The notes: a model not told the origin generated them from the sequence alone. A stretch of DNA of 5,032 nucleotides from Deltaproteobacteria bacterium (GCA_023230665.1 JALNWY010000199.1:1-5032), one strand, 5' to 3'. Numbered from the stretch's first letter, positions 1-4,889 are shown. Numbers and translations: made by a program.

Positions 1-2
1 CA

Positions 3-218
3 GCATCGAAACTTGCTGACCGAATCATGTATAATCTTGAACTTGCATCAGAACACCCTTACATGAACAGGCCTGTCCCAGAAAAAGCTGATGATTCAAT
101 CCGCGAAATAATTCTCAAGCCTTATAGAGTGATTTATCAAATTGATGACTCAAATAAGGCAATCCATGTCCTAAGAATCTGGCATGGCTATCGTGGCACG
201 CCCTCTATTGAAGAATAA
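3..218 (+). CDS. ParE/RelE-family toxin, C-terminal part (5' end outside window)
   Basis: The reading frame is open to the left edge and ends at TAA 216-218, giving about 71 residues. The tail matches the ParE/RelE fold: an 'LADRI' helix end, then a 'HPYMNRPVPE' segment, 'SIREIILKPYRVIYQID' and the last strand 'IHVLRIWHGYRG'. The pattern P-Y-R-V-I-Y followed by V-L-R-I-W-H-G is typical of this family's C-terminal beta strands. An ATG at 27 lies in frame, but starting there would remove the N-terminal helices, so the true start is almost certainly outside the window, as is the expected antitoxin gene. Family members either poison DNA gyrase (ParE) or cut mRNA on the ribosome (RelE). ParE looks the better fit from 'RPVPE' and 'WHG', but the target cannot be decided from this fragment. 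Composition is AT-rich like the next two genes. Confidence 0.85.
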   Translation, partial: ASKLADRIMYNLELASEHPYMNRPVPEKADDSIREIILKPYRVIYQIDDSNKAIHVLRIWHGYRGTPSIEE

Positions 219-234
219 GCCCAACCATTCAATC

Positions 235-265
235 CAGTGGACCGGGGCTGCCGCCCCGGCCACTG
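235..265. terminator. Strong bulged GC hairpin downstream of the ParE-like gene
   Basis: Arms CAGTGG (235-240) and CCGGGGC (242-248) pair with GCCCCGG (253-259) and CCACTG (260-265). This gives a 13-bp stem with a single bulged A at 241 and the tetraloop TGCC. It lies 17 bases past the toxin stop and ahead of the mazEF promoter, as expected for a transcription end. No clean T-tract follows, only a loosely T-rich stretch at 276-287, so it is either an imperfect intrinsic terminator or an intergenic palindromic repeat. Confidence 0.5.
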
Positions 266-297
266 ATCTCAGTCGTTATCTTCTTTGACATATAAAC

Positions 298-326
298 TTG
301 ACCTCGCAATATTATGTCAGTATGAT
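298..326 (+). promoter_or_regulatory. Sigma-70-type promoter of the mazEF-like operon
   Basis: A -35 box TTGACC (298-303) and a -10 box TATGAT (321-326) are separated by exactly 17 bases. Each matches the consensus at five of six positions. The antitoxin ATG lies 26 bases after the -10 box, so the leader would be very short. A second TTGACA at 285-290 has no equally spaced -10 box (TATTAT at 310 would need 19 bases) and is a weaker alternative. Confidence 0.65.
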
Positions 327-333
327 TAATCAT
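322..333. promoter_or_regulatory. Palindromic operator on the mazEF -10 box
   Basis: ATGATTAATCAT is a perfect 12-base palindrome that covers five of the six bases of the -10 box. Ribbon-helix-helix antitoxins usually repress their own operon by binding short palindromes at the promoter, so this is the natural candidate site for the antitoxin alone or with the toxin. A partly overlapping arm pair, TATGAT (321-326) and ATCATA (332-337), may extend the recognised region. Binding is inferred from position and symmetry. Confidence 0.5.
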
Positions 334-351
334 CATACCGGAGGGTGGGTG

Positions 352-594
352 ATGAGAACTGCAAAAGTCGCTATTACTCTTGATGAGAATACATTACAGA
401 AGCTTGATAATTTGGTTAAACATCATATCTTTCCTAATCGCAGTAAAGCCATCCAGGAAGCTGTCAGTGAAAAAATTGAAAGATTAGAAAGAAAAAGGCT
501 TGCACAAGAATGCGCTAAGCTAGATCAATCCTTTGAAAAAACCCTTGCCGAGGAAGGAATGTCAGAGGAGTTGAATGAATGGCCGAAATATTAA
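352..594 (+). CDS. Ribbon-helix-helix (CopG/MazE-like) antitoxin
   Basis: The protein has 80 residues. The first strand 'AKVAITLDENTL' (about residues 4-15), the helix 'LQKLDNLVKHH' and the turn plus second helix 'FPNRSKAIQEAVSEKI' (about 27-42) make a ribbon-helix-helix DNA-binding domain. Residues 43-80 are a charged, probably extended tail that would wrap the toxin and block its active site, as in MazE-type antitoxins. The frame is open upstream to a TTG at 298, but that stretch holds the promoter; ATG 352 follows GGAGGG at 340-345 with 6 bases spacing and gives the usual antitoxin length. The 3' end overlaps the toxin gene by 16 bases, which suggests translational coupling. Autoregulation through the palindrome at 322-333 is likely. 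Confidence 0.88.
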   Translation: MRTAKVAITLDENTLQKLDNLVKHHIFPNRSKAIQEAVSEKIERLERKRLAQECAKLDQSFEKTLAEEGMSEELNEWPKY

Positions 595-911
595 GAGGAG
601 AGATCCGGTGGGCTGATTTGAATCCAACAATAAGACATGAACAGGCTGGTATCCGTCCTGTCTTAATACTAAGCCACGATGTTTTTAATGAACGTTCCGG
701 AACAGTAATCGCCGTAGCAATCACAAGCAAACCACAACGTGCAGGTTTTCCTCTTACACTTGAAATAGCGTCAGATAAACTACCCAAACAGTCGTGGGTT
801 AAAATAAGCCAAATTCGTACTTTGTCAGTAGAGCGAATTGGAAAAAATATTACCCGCTTATCTCCTGAAGAACTTGATCAAGTAATCGAAGGCTTGAATG
901 AAATCATTTGA
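579..911 (+). CDS. mazF: MazF/PemK-family mRNA interferase toxin
   Basis: The protein has 110 residues, the normal size for MazF. It opens with 'LRGEIRWADLNPT' (5-17), the first strand of the barrel. Next come 'GIRPVLILSHDVFN' (24-37) with the conserved Arg26-Pro27, and 'VAITSK' (46-51), where Thr49-Ser50 sit at the conserved active-site position. 'SWVKISQIRTL' (72-82) is the conserved Q-I-R-T strand. MazF enzymes cut single-stranded RNA at short sequence motifs and stop growth unless held by the antitoxin. ATG 579 has the Shine-Dalgarno AGAGGAG at 564-570 inside the antitoxin gene, so both proteins come from one transcript. All family landmarks are present with no frameshift, so it looks functional. 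The recognised RNA motif cannot be read from sequence. Confidence 0.95.
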   Translation: MAEILRGEIRWADLNPTIRHEQAGIRPVLILSHDVFNERSGTVIAVAITSKPQRAGFPLTLEIASDKLPKQSWVKISQIRTLSVERIGKNITRLSPEELDQVIEGLNEII

Positions 912-1047
912 GGTGCCGGGTCAGCAACGGCAGGTCGGTGAAATAACAAAACGCCAGATGGATCTCTATTGCTTGAGTATCATACACTGCTTCTTGGGTG
1001 GTCAGCGGAGACAGGAACACAATCGGGTTAACGATCCCCTGCAGCAT
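904..1047 (-). CDS. Possible small ORF, 47 aa, unrecognised
   Basis: On the reverse strand an ATG at 1047-1045 is followed by 47 codons and a TGA at 906-904. It begins 'MLQGIVNPIVFLSPL' and ends 'LLTRHLK'. A full AAGGAGG Shine-Dalgarno lies at 1058-1052, 4 bases from the start, which is somewhat close. The 3' end overlaps the mazF end by 8 bases, convergently. I see no domain and no match to a known family. It could be a remnant of a mobile-element gene, given the adjacent tRNA fragment, or a chance ORF. The good ribosome-binding site is the only positive sign. Confidence 0.22.
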   Translation of the reverse strand: MLQGIVNPIVFLSPLTTQEAVYDTQAIEIHLAFCYFTDLPLLTRHLK

Positions 1048-1080
1048 GCCACCTCCTTGCAGACGTCTATCTTACCGAGT

Positions 1081-1140
1081 TTAGATTCGGGTTCTGGTGG
1101 GCGCAGGCTCGTGCAGGTTCAAGTCCTGTTCCCGGCACCA
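1081..1140 (+). pseudogene. tRNA-Leu 3'-half fragment (possible attachment-site scar)
   Basis: The end is that of a tRNA. T-stem GCAGG (1113-1117), T-loop TTCAAGT (1118-1124) and CCTGT (1125-1129) are followed by the acceptor half TCCCGGC (1130-1136), A1137 and CCA (1138-1140). Upstream is a class II variable arm, GGGC (1099-1102) paired with GCTC (1107-1110), as in leucine tRNAs. Before it, TTAGA (1081-1085), loop TTCGGGT (1086-1092) and TCTGG (1093-1097) resemble the Leu(UAG) anticodon arm, but with two U-G wobble pairs and CGG in place of TAG. I find no D-arm or matching 5' acceptor (GCCGGGA) directly upstream, so this is a fragment or a decayed gene. The encoded-CCA 3' half left alone at a composition boundary is what integration into a tRNA gene produces. 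Confidence 0.7.
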
Positions 1141-1209
1141 CACTTCTTCTGCAGTATTCCACACTGTATTTCCTCGGTCAGTTGGCATATAGTGCACTAA
1201 AAAGCGTGA

Positions 1210-1247
1210 AATGTCTTTGAATGGAGTGTCTCCATCCCGCAGACATT
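1210..1247. promoter_or_regulatory. Nested inverted repeats in the tetR upstream region
   Basis: AATGTCT (1210-1216) pairs with AGACATT (1241-1247). Inside it ATGGAG (1221-1226) pairs with CTCCAT (1230-1235) around a TGT loop. The 38-base element is therefore symmetric at two levels about position 1228. As DNA it could be an autoregulatory operator for the TetR dimer; as RNA it would form a two-tier hairpin in the leader. It shares no obvious sequence with the palindrome at 3898-3918. I see no convincing -35/-10 pair next to it. Confidence 0.35.
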
Positions 1248-1280
1248 CCCTTGGACAATGTATCAAGGAGGTTTGCCGGC

Positions 1281-1331
1281 ATGCCTTTCTCCTCGCAGCG
1301 AAAAGAGCAGCCGCAGGGAACCTCCCTTTGA
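1281..1331 (+). CDS. Possible 16-codon leader ORF before tetR
   Basis: ATG 1281 is preceded by a complete AAGGAGG (1265-1271) at 9 bases spacing, a better ribosome-binding site than most genes in the window have. It encodes MPFSSQRKEQPQGTSL and stops at TGA 1329-1331, 31 bases before the chosen tetR start. It is out of frame with tetR. The segment GGAGGTT (1267-1273), which includes most of that Shine-Dalgarno, is exactly complementary to AACCTCC (1319-1325) inside the ORF, so the site could be folded away. Translation of this peptide is inferred only from the ribosome-binding site. Confidence 0.3.
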   Translation: MPFSSQRKEQPQGTSL

Positions 1332-1362
1332 GCGACAGAGAATGCTGAAGGAGCGCCCATAC

Positions 1363-2001
1363 ATGCTTTCTGACGGAAAGAGACATGTTTTTCCACGGCT
1401 CAACCACGACCAGCGACAGGCGCGCCGGGATGCCATCATTGATGCGGCCGAGGCGATATTCGCAGATAAGCCCTTCAACAAGGTCAACATGCGCGATATC
1501 GCCAGGCTGGCAGGCATTTCTCCGGCACTCATCTACCGCTATTTCCCCAACCAGCAGCACCTGTTCATCGAGGCCTTTCTCCGCGGGGCCCGCGACCTCA
1601 TCCCGGTGCTCGACGACTGCATCGGCACCGAGGAGAAAGGCCTTGTCGAAAAAGTGGCCCGGATATTCATTGCCTATCTCACCGAGCACGAGCAGTATTT
1701 CAAGATGATGACCCATTTCATGCTCGAAGGCTCGATAAACGAAGATCTTCAGGAAAGGCTCAATACCATCGAGCGATCCGTGCTCGACCGGTTCGACCGG
1801 GTCTTCGTGAAGACGGGTGCAAAGAAGGACGTGCGCGGGCTTTCCCATGCCTTCTTCGCCGCACTCAACGGCATCCTCATCACCTACCGGCAGCATCCGG
1901 GCAGGACTGCGGACGAGGTGCGCGAGCATATGGAGCTCGTGGCGCGCGTCATGGCCCGTATTTTCGAAAACGAGGCGCGATCCGGGGAAGCGAGGGGTTG
2001 A
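1363..2001 (+). CDS. TetR/AcrR-family transcriptional regulator
   Basis: The protein has 212 residues, a normal size for TetR. The N-terminal domain reads 'RRDAIIDAAEAIFADKPFNKV' (about 21-41), then the helix-turn-helix 'NMRDIARLAGISPALIYRYF' (42-61) and 'PNQQHLFIEAF', all canonical. Residues 75-200 form the helical ligand-binding and dimerisation domain, which does not reveal the ligand. The frame extends upstream to ATG 1258, but ATG 1363 has AAGGAG at 1348-1353 with 9 bases spacing and gives the usual N-terminus. ATG 1342 is a weaker alternative. The gene converges on an acyl-CoA dehydrogenase gene whose promoter carries a TetR-style palindrome, so control of fatty acyl-CoA metabolism is a reasonable inference. 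Self-repression through the repeats at 1210-1247 is possible. Confidence 0.93.
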   Translation: MLSDGKRHVFPRLNHDQRQARRDAIIDAAEAIFADKPFNKVNMRDIARLAGISPALIYRYFPNQQHLFIEAFLRGARDLIPVLDDCIGTEEKGLVEKVARIFIAYLTEHEQYFKMMTHFMLEGSINEDLQERLNTIERSVLDRFDRVFVKTGAKKDVRGLSHAFFAALNGILITYRQHPGRTADEVREHMELVARVMARIFENEARSGEARG

Positions 2002-2013
2002 ATTCCCCTCGTT
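1989..2013 (+). terminator. Hairpin over the tetR stop codon
   Basis: CGAGGGG (1991-1997) pairs with CCCCTCG (2005-2011) around a 7-base loop that contains the TGA stop. A G-T and an A-T pair can extend the stem to 9 bp. No T-tract follows, so it would be a weak intrinsic terminator or a transcript-end stabiliser. Confidence 0.35.
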
Positions 2014-2038
2014 CAAGTCCGCTTCATAAGGACTGTGC

Positions 2039-2060
2039 CGGCGGGGCGCATTCCCCGCCG
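2039..2060. terminator. GC hairpin between tetR and the dehydrogenase gene
   Basis: CGGCGGGG (2039-2046) pairs perfectly with CCCCGCCG (2053-2060) around a CGCATT loop. It sits in the convergent gap, where it could help end transcription from either side, but there is no T-tract on either strand. Confidence 0.35.
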
Positions 2061-2068
2061 CTAGCGCT

Positions 2069-2152
2069 CCTGTTCGAGACGTCCCCTGCAAAGGTCCATA
2101 CACTCCCGCCCCTGTTCGAGACGTCCCCTGCAAAGGGCCACACACTCCCGCC
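2069..2152. repeat. Two tandem copies of a 42-bp intergenic repeat
   Basis: Copy 1 (2069-2110) and copy 2 (2111-2152) start with CCTGTTCGAGACGTCCCC and end with CACTCCCGCC. They differ at only two positions (2095 T to G and 2099 T to C between copies), so 40 of 42 bases agree. After copy 2 the sequence starts CCTG again and then diverges. The unit holds the palindrome GACGTC. AAAGGGCC in copy 2 (2132-2139) can also pair with GGCCCTTT (2157-2164). The period is a multiple of three, but I see no real gene on either strand here. The near identity points to recent duplication or a mobile intergenic repeat family. Confidence 0.8.
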
Positions 2153-2197
2153 CCTGGGCCCTTTCTTACCGTCTTTCCCTGCTCCCGGGTCTGCCCC

Positions 2198-3823
2198 TCA
2201 CATTTCCAGCTCTTTCACGCTTGCCTCTGCGGCTCCCTCCACCTCGCTCAGCGCCAGGTCCTGATAGGCATGGAAGAACTCGTGGCAGAACGCGTCCCAC
2301 CGCCTGCAGATGTCCATGGTCTTTGCGTCCATGACAAACAGGCTCGGGCAGGCGATGAGCTTGTCCATCTCGGCCCCGAGCCTCTGGATCAGCTTCTCAT
2401 CAGAGCCTGCGAGCACGTGCCGCACAAACTCTGAAGGCCGGTACCAGCCCGACACCCGCTGGAAGTCGCGGTGCATCTGGGTGAGCAGGACGTTTCTCGG
2501 GCCTTCCCAGAGCTCGTTGATGGCCGAGTCACGAAACAGCCGGGGCAGGGCCGAGAAGTCTTCCATCACGCCGTGCCCGCCAAAGACGGACATGGCCTGC
2601 CGGATCACATCGGTGCAGTCCCACGAGGCCGCGATCTTCTGGAGCATGATGAGCTCGCGTACATCGAAGCGCCTCTTCTTGGCATCCTCTGACTCGTCGG
2701 TCGCCAGCCCTCCCTTGAGCCCTCCGGGCAGGGACAGAAAATCCCGATAGAGCCTGAAGGCCGCTGCCACAGTCCGCTTCGAGAACAGCTCCATAGAGCG
2801 GAGCTGGCCTTCGAGCATGGGGAAGTTGCCGATCCGCAGACCGAACGCATCCCGGAACCCGGCATAGGCGCGCGCCTCCCTCACGGCCCGGGCCATGAAC
2901 GCAGCCGCGGAAAGGCCCACCGTGAGCCGGGAATAGGTGAGCACGATGCCCACCACGTTGGCCACGCCGCGGTTGAGAGGCCCTACCGGATAGGCGAGGG
3001 CCCCATTGAACGTGAGCTCGGCCGTCGTGAGCTCGGAGGTGCCCATCTTCCACTTGATACGGTCGATGGTATAGCCGTTTCTGATCTCTTTTTCCTTGTT
3101 GCCCTCCAGCCAGGAAGGCGCCACGAAGAGGGCCGCATCTTCAGAGCCGGTGGGCTTGGCCGTGACCACCGCATAGTCGGCGTGCGTTGCCGAGCAGAAA
3201 AACTTGGTGCCGTAGAGCCGCCACTGCCCGTCTTCGCAGACAGCCTCGAGCACATTGGAAGGCACGTCCGAGCCGCCCTGGATCTCAGAGAGATACTGGG
3301 CCCCGATAGCAAAATCGCCGTCAATGCCCTCTTTGCAATGCTCAAGGATGCGTCTGGTCTCGGGTGTATCGGCATATTTTTCCAGCAGGGCCACCAGCCC
3401 CTCGGTGCAGGTGATCGGGCAGGCGACGCAGGCCTCACCGTTCTGATAGACCAGATACATCTTGGCGAGCCTGAGCCAGGGCGAGGTCTTTTCGGAGAAA
3501 AAGGCCTGGGAGAAGATCTCTTTTTCCATGATCTCGGTCTCCAGCGGCCGCACGATCCGGTCTATCCGGTGGTTGTGGCCGTCATAGTGCTTGATGTAGG
3601 GCCTGTGCTCGGGCCAGGAAATCTTCTCGGCAAAGTCCCGCCACCGGTATGAGACCTTCTCGGACATGCGATCCAGATCCCTGTCGATCGCAGCCTGCTC
3701 CTCCTTGCTGAAATGCCTGAGCACCTTCTGAAAAAACGCATCGTCCCGGTAGTAGTTCACGCTGCCGCGCCACTGGAGAAACTCATCAAAGCTGTAGGGA
3801 TTGTTTCTGTTCGGTACTGACAT
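2198..3823 (-). CDS. AidB-like acyl-CoA dehydrogenase family protein
   Basis: The 541-residue flavoprotein has the long acyl-CoA dehydrogenase architecture of the AidB type rather than the roughly 380 residues of short-chain enzymes. A helical N-terminal region (to about 170) is followed by the beta domain with the family signature 'YLSEIQGGSD' (177-186), in the AidB form Q-G-G-S-D. The C-terminal helical domain carries 'FGGHGVMEDF' (414-423) and 'INELWEGPRNVLL' (435-447). Glu440 in L-W-E-G is at the position of the catalytic base of medium-chain enzymes. Residues 456-541 form an extra C-terminal region. Such enzymes oxidise acyl-CoA to enoyl-CoA using FAD and pass electrons to electron-transfer flavoprotein. 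E. coli AidB is instead linked to the alkylation response and binds DNA, so substrate and role are open. The ATG is preceded by GGAGG (3835-3831) at 7 bases. Neighbours suggest TetR control. Confidence 0.93.
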   Translation of the reverse strand: MSVPNRNNPYSFDEFLQWRGSVNYYRDDAFFQKVLRHFSKEEQAAIDRDLDRMSEKVSYRWRDFAEKISWPEHRPYIKHYDGHNHRIDRIVRPLETEIMEKEIFSQAFFSEKTSPWLRLAKMYLVYQNGEACVACPITCTEGLVALLEKYADTPETRRILEHCKEGIDGDFAIGAQYLSEIQGGSDVPSNVLEAVCEDGQWRLYGTKFFCSATHADYAVVTAKPTGSEDAALFVAPSWLEGNKEKEIRNGYTIDRIKWKMGTSELTTAELTFNGALAYPVGPLNRGVANVVGIVLTYSRLTVGLSAAAFMARAVREARAYAGFRDAFGLRIGNFPMLEGQLRSMELFSKRTVAAAFRLYRDFLSLPGGLKGGLATDESEDAKKRRFDVRELIMLQKIAASWDCTDVIRQAMSVFGGHGVMEDFSALPRLFRDSAINELWEGPRNVLLTQMHRDFQRVSGWYRPSEFVRHVLAGSDEKLIQRLGAEMDKLIACPSLFVMDAKTMDICRRWDAFCHEFFHAYQDLALSEVEGAAEASVKELEM

Positions 3824-3876
3824 GGCTCACCCTCCCTCTTCTCCCTTGAACAGTATATCATCGTCGTATATGCAGG

Positions 3877-3905
3877 AGCATACAAGATTTTCCCCGGAGT
3901 GTAAA
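3877..3905 (-). promoter_or_regulatory. Promoter of the acyl-CoA dehydrogenase gene
   Basis: Read on the reverse strand, TTTACA (3905-3900) and TATGCT (3882-3877) are spaced by 17 bases. They match the sigma-70 consensus at five of six and four of six positions. Transcription would start near 3870, giving a leader of about 45 bases. The -35 box lies inside the palindrome at 3898-3918. Confidence 0.6.
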
Positions 3906-3918
3906 CACTGTTTACACT
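3898..3918. promoter_or_regulatory. Perfect 21-bp palindromic operator over the -35 box
   Basis: The arm AGTGTAAACA (3898-3907) is mirrored exactly by TGTTTACACT (3909-3918) around a central C. Ten perfectly matched bases on each side of one base is typical of a site for a dimeric repressor. One half contains the -35 box of the dehydrogenase promoter, so a bound protein would block RNA polymerase. The TetR protein at 1363-2001 is the nearest candidate, but a second copy before tetR was not found. Confidence 0.7.
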
Positions 3919-3985
3919 TCCTGAGATAAAAATACCCGCTCTGTGCAAAGAGACAAGCAGCCTTGCCATGATCAGGCCGTGATTG

Positions 3986-4006
3986 TCCAGGCCCCGGCGG
4001 CCTGGA
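3986..4006 (-). terminator. Hairpin after the membrane-protein gene
   Basis: TCCAGGCC (3986-3993) pairs perfectly with GGCCTGGA (3999-4006) around a 5-base loop. It lies 9 bases past the stop of the reverse-strand gene that ends at 4016, so it is positioned as its terminator. No T-tract follows on the reverse strand, so termination strength is uncertain. It would separate that gene from the dehydrogenase transcript. Confidence 0.45.
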
Positions 4007-4015
4007 TCCCGATTC

Positions 4016-4714
4016 CTATTTCAGGGAGGCGGCCTGCGCGCCAAGCCACGCTGTCAGCTCGTCCTCGATCGGAATGATGTAGTGAACCGGATAGGGCGCC
4101 TGCAGGGAGCTGCTCAAGAGAAACTCCTCGTACCACCGCTTCTGCACGGGGATGAGCCGGGTGAGGATGTGGGGTTCGGCCATGCCGAGTCTTTTGGCAA
4201 GCTCGACCTGGGTCATGAAGATCGGCCTTTCCATAAGCCCGCTGACAAGGTAGCTGAACATGCTCGCCTTGACGATCCGGACAGCCTTGCCCTCTATGCG
4301 GCCTTCCCACTCGGCAGCCACCTGATCTCCGGATTCCAGACGGGATCTCAGCTCGTCGAATCCGGCTCCGGTGATGTTCGTGCAGAAGTCCAGGAGCTCG
4401 GCCTGAGTGAGGCTGCGGGGAAACACCCTGACCTGCCGGTAGGGCCGCACAAGGTACATGACCTCGTCATATCCCTTGACGATCTGGAGCGAGCGCCGCT
4501 TGCCGATGTCGAGGAAGTGGCCGTTGATCTTGACACCCCGCATGTCGTCGCGGGGTGAATCCAGGAACTTGATCAGGGCCTCGGGAGTTCCGGCCATGGT
4601 AAAGGTGAGCGGGATCACCCCCACGATCGAGAGCGCCCAGACGATCACGACAACAGAAAACCCGGCCCCCAGCACCCATATGGTGCGCATCAGCTTTTTT
4701 TTCTGTTCAGCCAT
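4016..4714 (-). CDS. Unrecognised membrane-anchored protein
   Basis: The protein has 232 residues and I do not recognise its family. A lysine-rich start 'MAEQKKKLMR' leads into one hydrophobic segment (about 11-34, 'TIWVLGAGFSVVVIVWALSI...'). This predicts a single N-terminal membrane anchor with the rest probably outside the cytoplasm by the positive-inside rule. The remaining 200 residues are soluble, mixed alpha and beta, with a single cysteine (Cys111); the stretch 'TQVELAKRLGMAEPHIL' (168-184) looks faintly like a helix-turn-helix but that is not enough to call one. The frame continues upstream to an ATG at 4807, but that has no ribosome-binding site; ATG 4714 follows an AAGGGGC-type site and gives a clean anchor. 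It has its own hairpin downstream, so it is probably not in the dehydrogenase operon. Confidence 0.75.
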   Translation of the reverse strand: MAEQKKKLMRTIWVLGAGFSVVVIVWALSIVGVIPLTFTMAGTPEALIKFLDSPRDDMRGVKINGHFLDIGKRRSLQIVKGYDEVMYLVRPYRQVRVFPRSLTQAELLDFCTNITGAGFDELRSRLESGDQVAAEWEGRIEGKAVRIVKASMFSYLVSGLMERPIFMTQVELAKRLGMAEPHILTRLIPVQKRWYEEFLLSSSLQAPYPVHYIIPIEDELTAWLGAQAASLK

Positions 4715-4851
4715 CCTTGCCCCTTTTTCATGTCCTGTTACGCAAACAGGGCGGAGCCTCCCGCCGGCATCCGCCCACCGTGGGAACGCATCCGGATGAA
4801 AACCCATTCTTGACTTGGATCCGGGTCCCTTACATATAAAAACCTCTTCTC

Positions 4852-4860
4852 TTTATACCA
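4852..4860 (-). promoter_or_regulatory. Possible extended -10 promoter for the membrane-protein gene
   Basis: On the reverse strand TGGTATAAA (4860-4852) forms an extended -10 element, TGn followed by TATAAA. It has no good -35 box 17 bases upstream. The leader to ATG 4714 would be about 130 bases. A TATATG at 4839-4834 (reverse) is another option in the same AT-rich patch. Confidence 0.25.
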
Positions 4861-4889
4861 CACATATTTCATTTCCAGTGCTCCAAGTG

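Noticed and set aside
219..280. Integron attC site after the ParE-like gene: GCCCAAC (219-225) directly after the stop, followed by a bulged hairpin
   Set aside because: The required partner GTTGGGC-type end is missing (the nearest is GTTATCT at 275-281), and no similar site follows mazF.
915..921. GCCGGGT as the 5' acceptor half of a tRNA-Leu interrupted by an insertion or intron
   Set aside because: It would be about 160 bases upstream, pairs at only six of seven positions, and no D-arm follows it.
898..1200. A 100-codon forward frame after mazF
   Set aside because: It reads through the tRNA fragment, has no ribosome-binding site and shows no domain-like composition.
1258..1362. N-terminal extension of the TetR protein from ATG 1258
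   Set aside because: It has a poor ribosome-binding site and non-family-like residues, whereas ATG 1363 has AAGGAG at ideal spacing.
1081..2145. A 354-codon reverse-strand frame covering tetR and the tRNA fragment
   Set aside because: It lies antisense to a clear TetR gene, its N-terminus is only the translated tandem repeat, and its end is the antisense of the tRNA, a classic spurious ORF.
2069..2152. CRISPR-like repeats
   Set aside because: There are only two direct copies, abutting each other with no unique spacers between them.
3983..4558. A 191-codon forward frame opposite the membrane-protein gene
   Set aside because: It is antisense to a frame with a proper start and membrane anchor and has no Shine-Dalgarno. 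Long antisense frames are common in GC-rich DNA.
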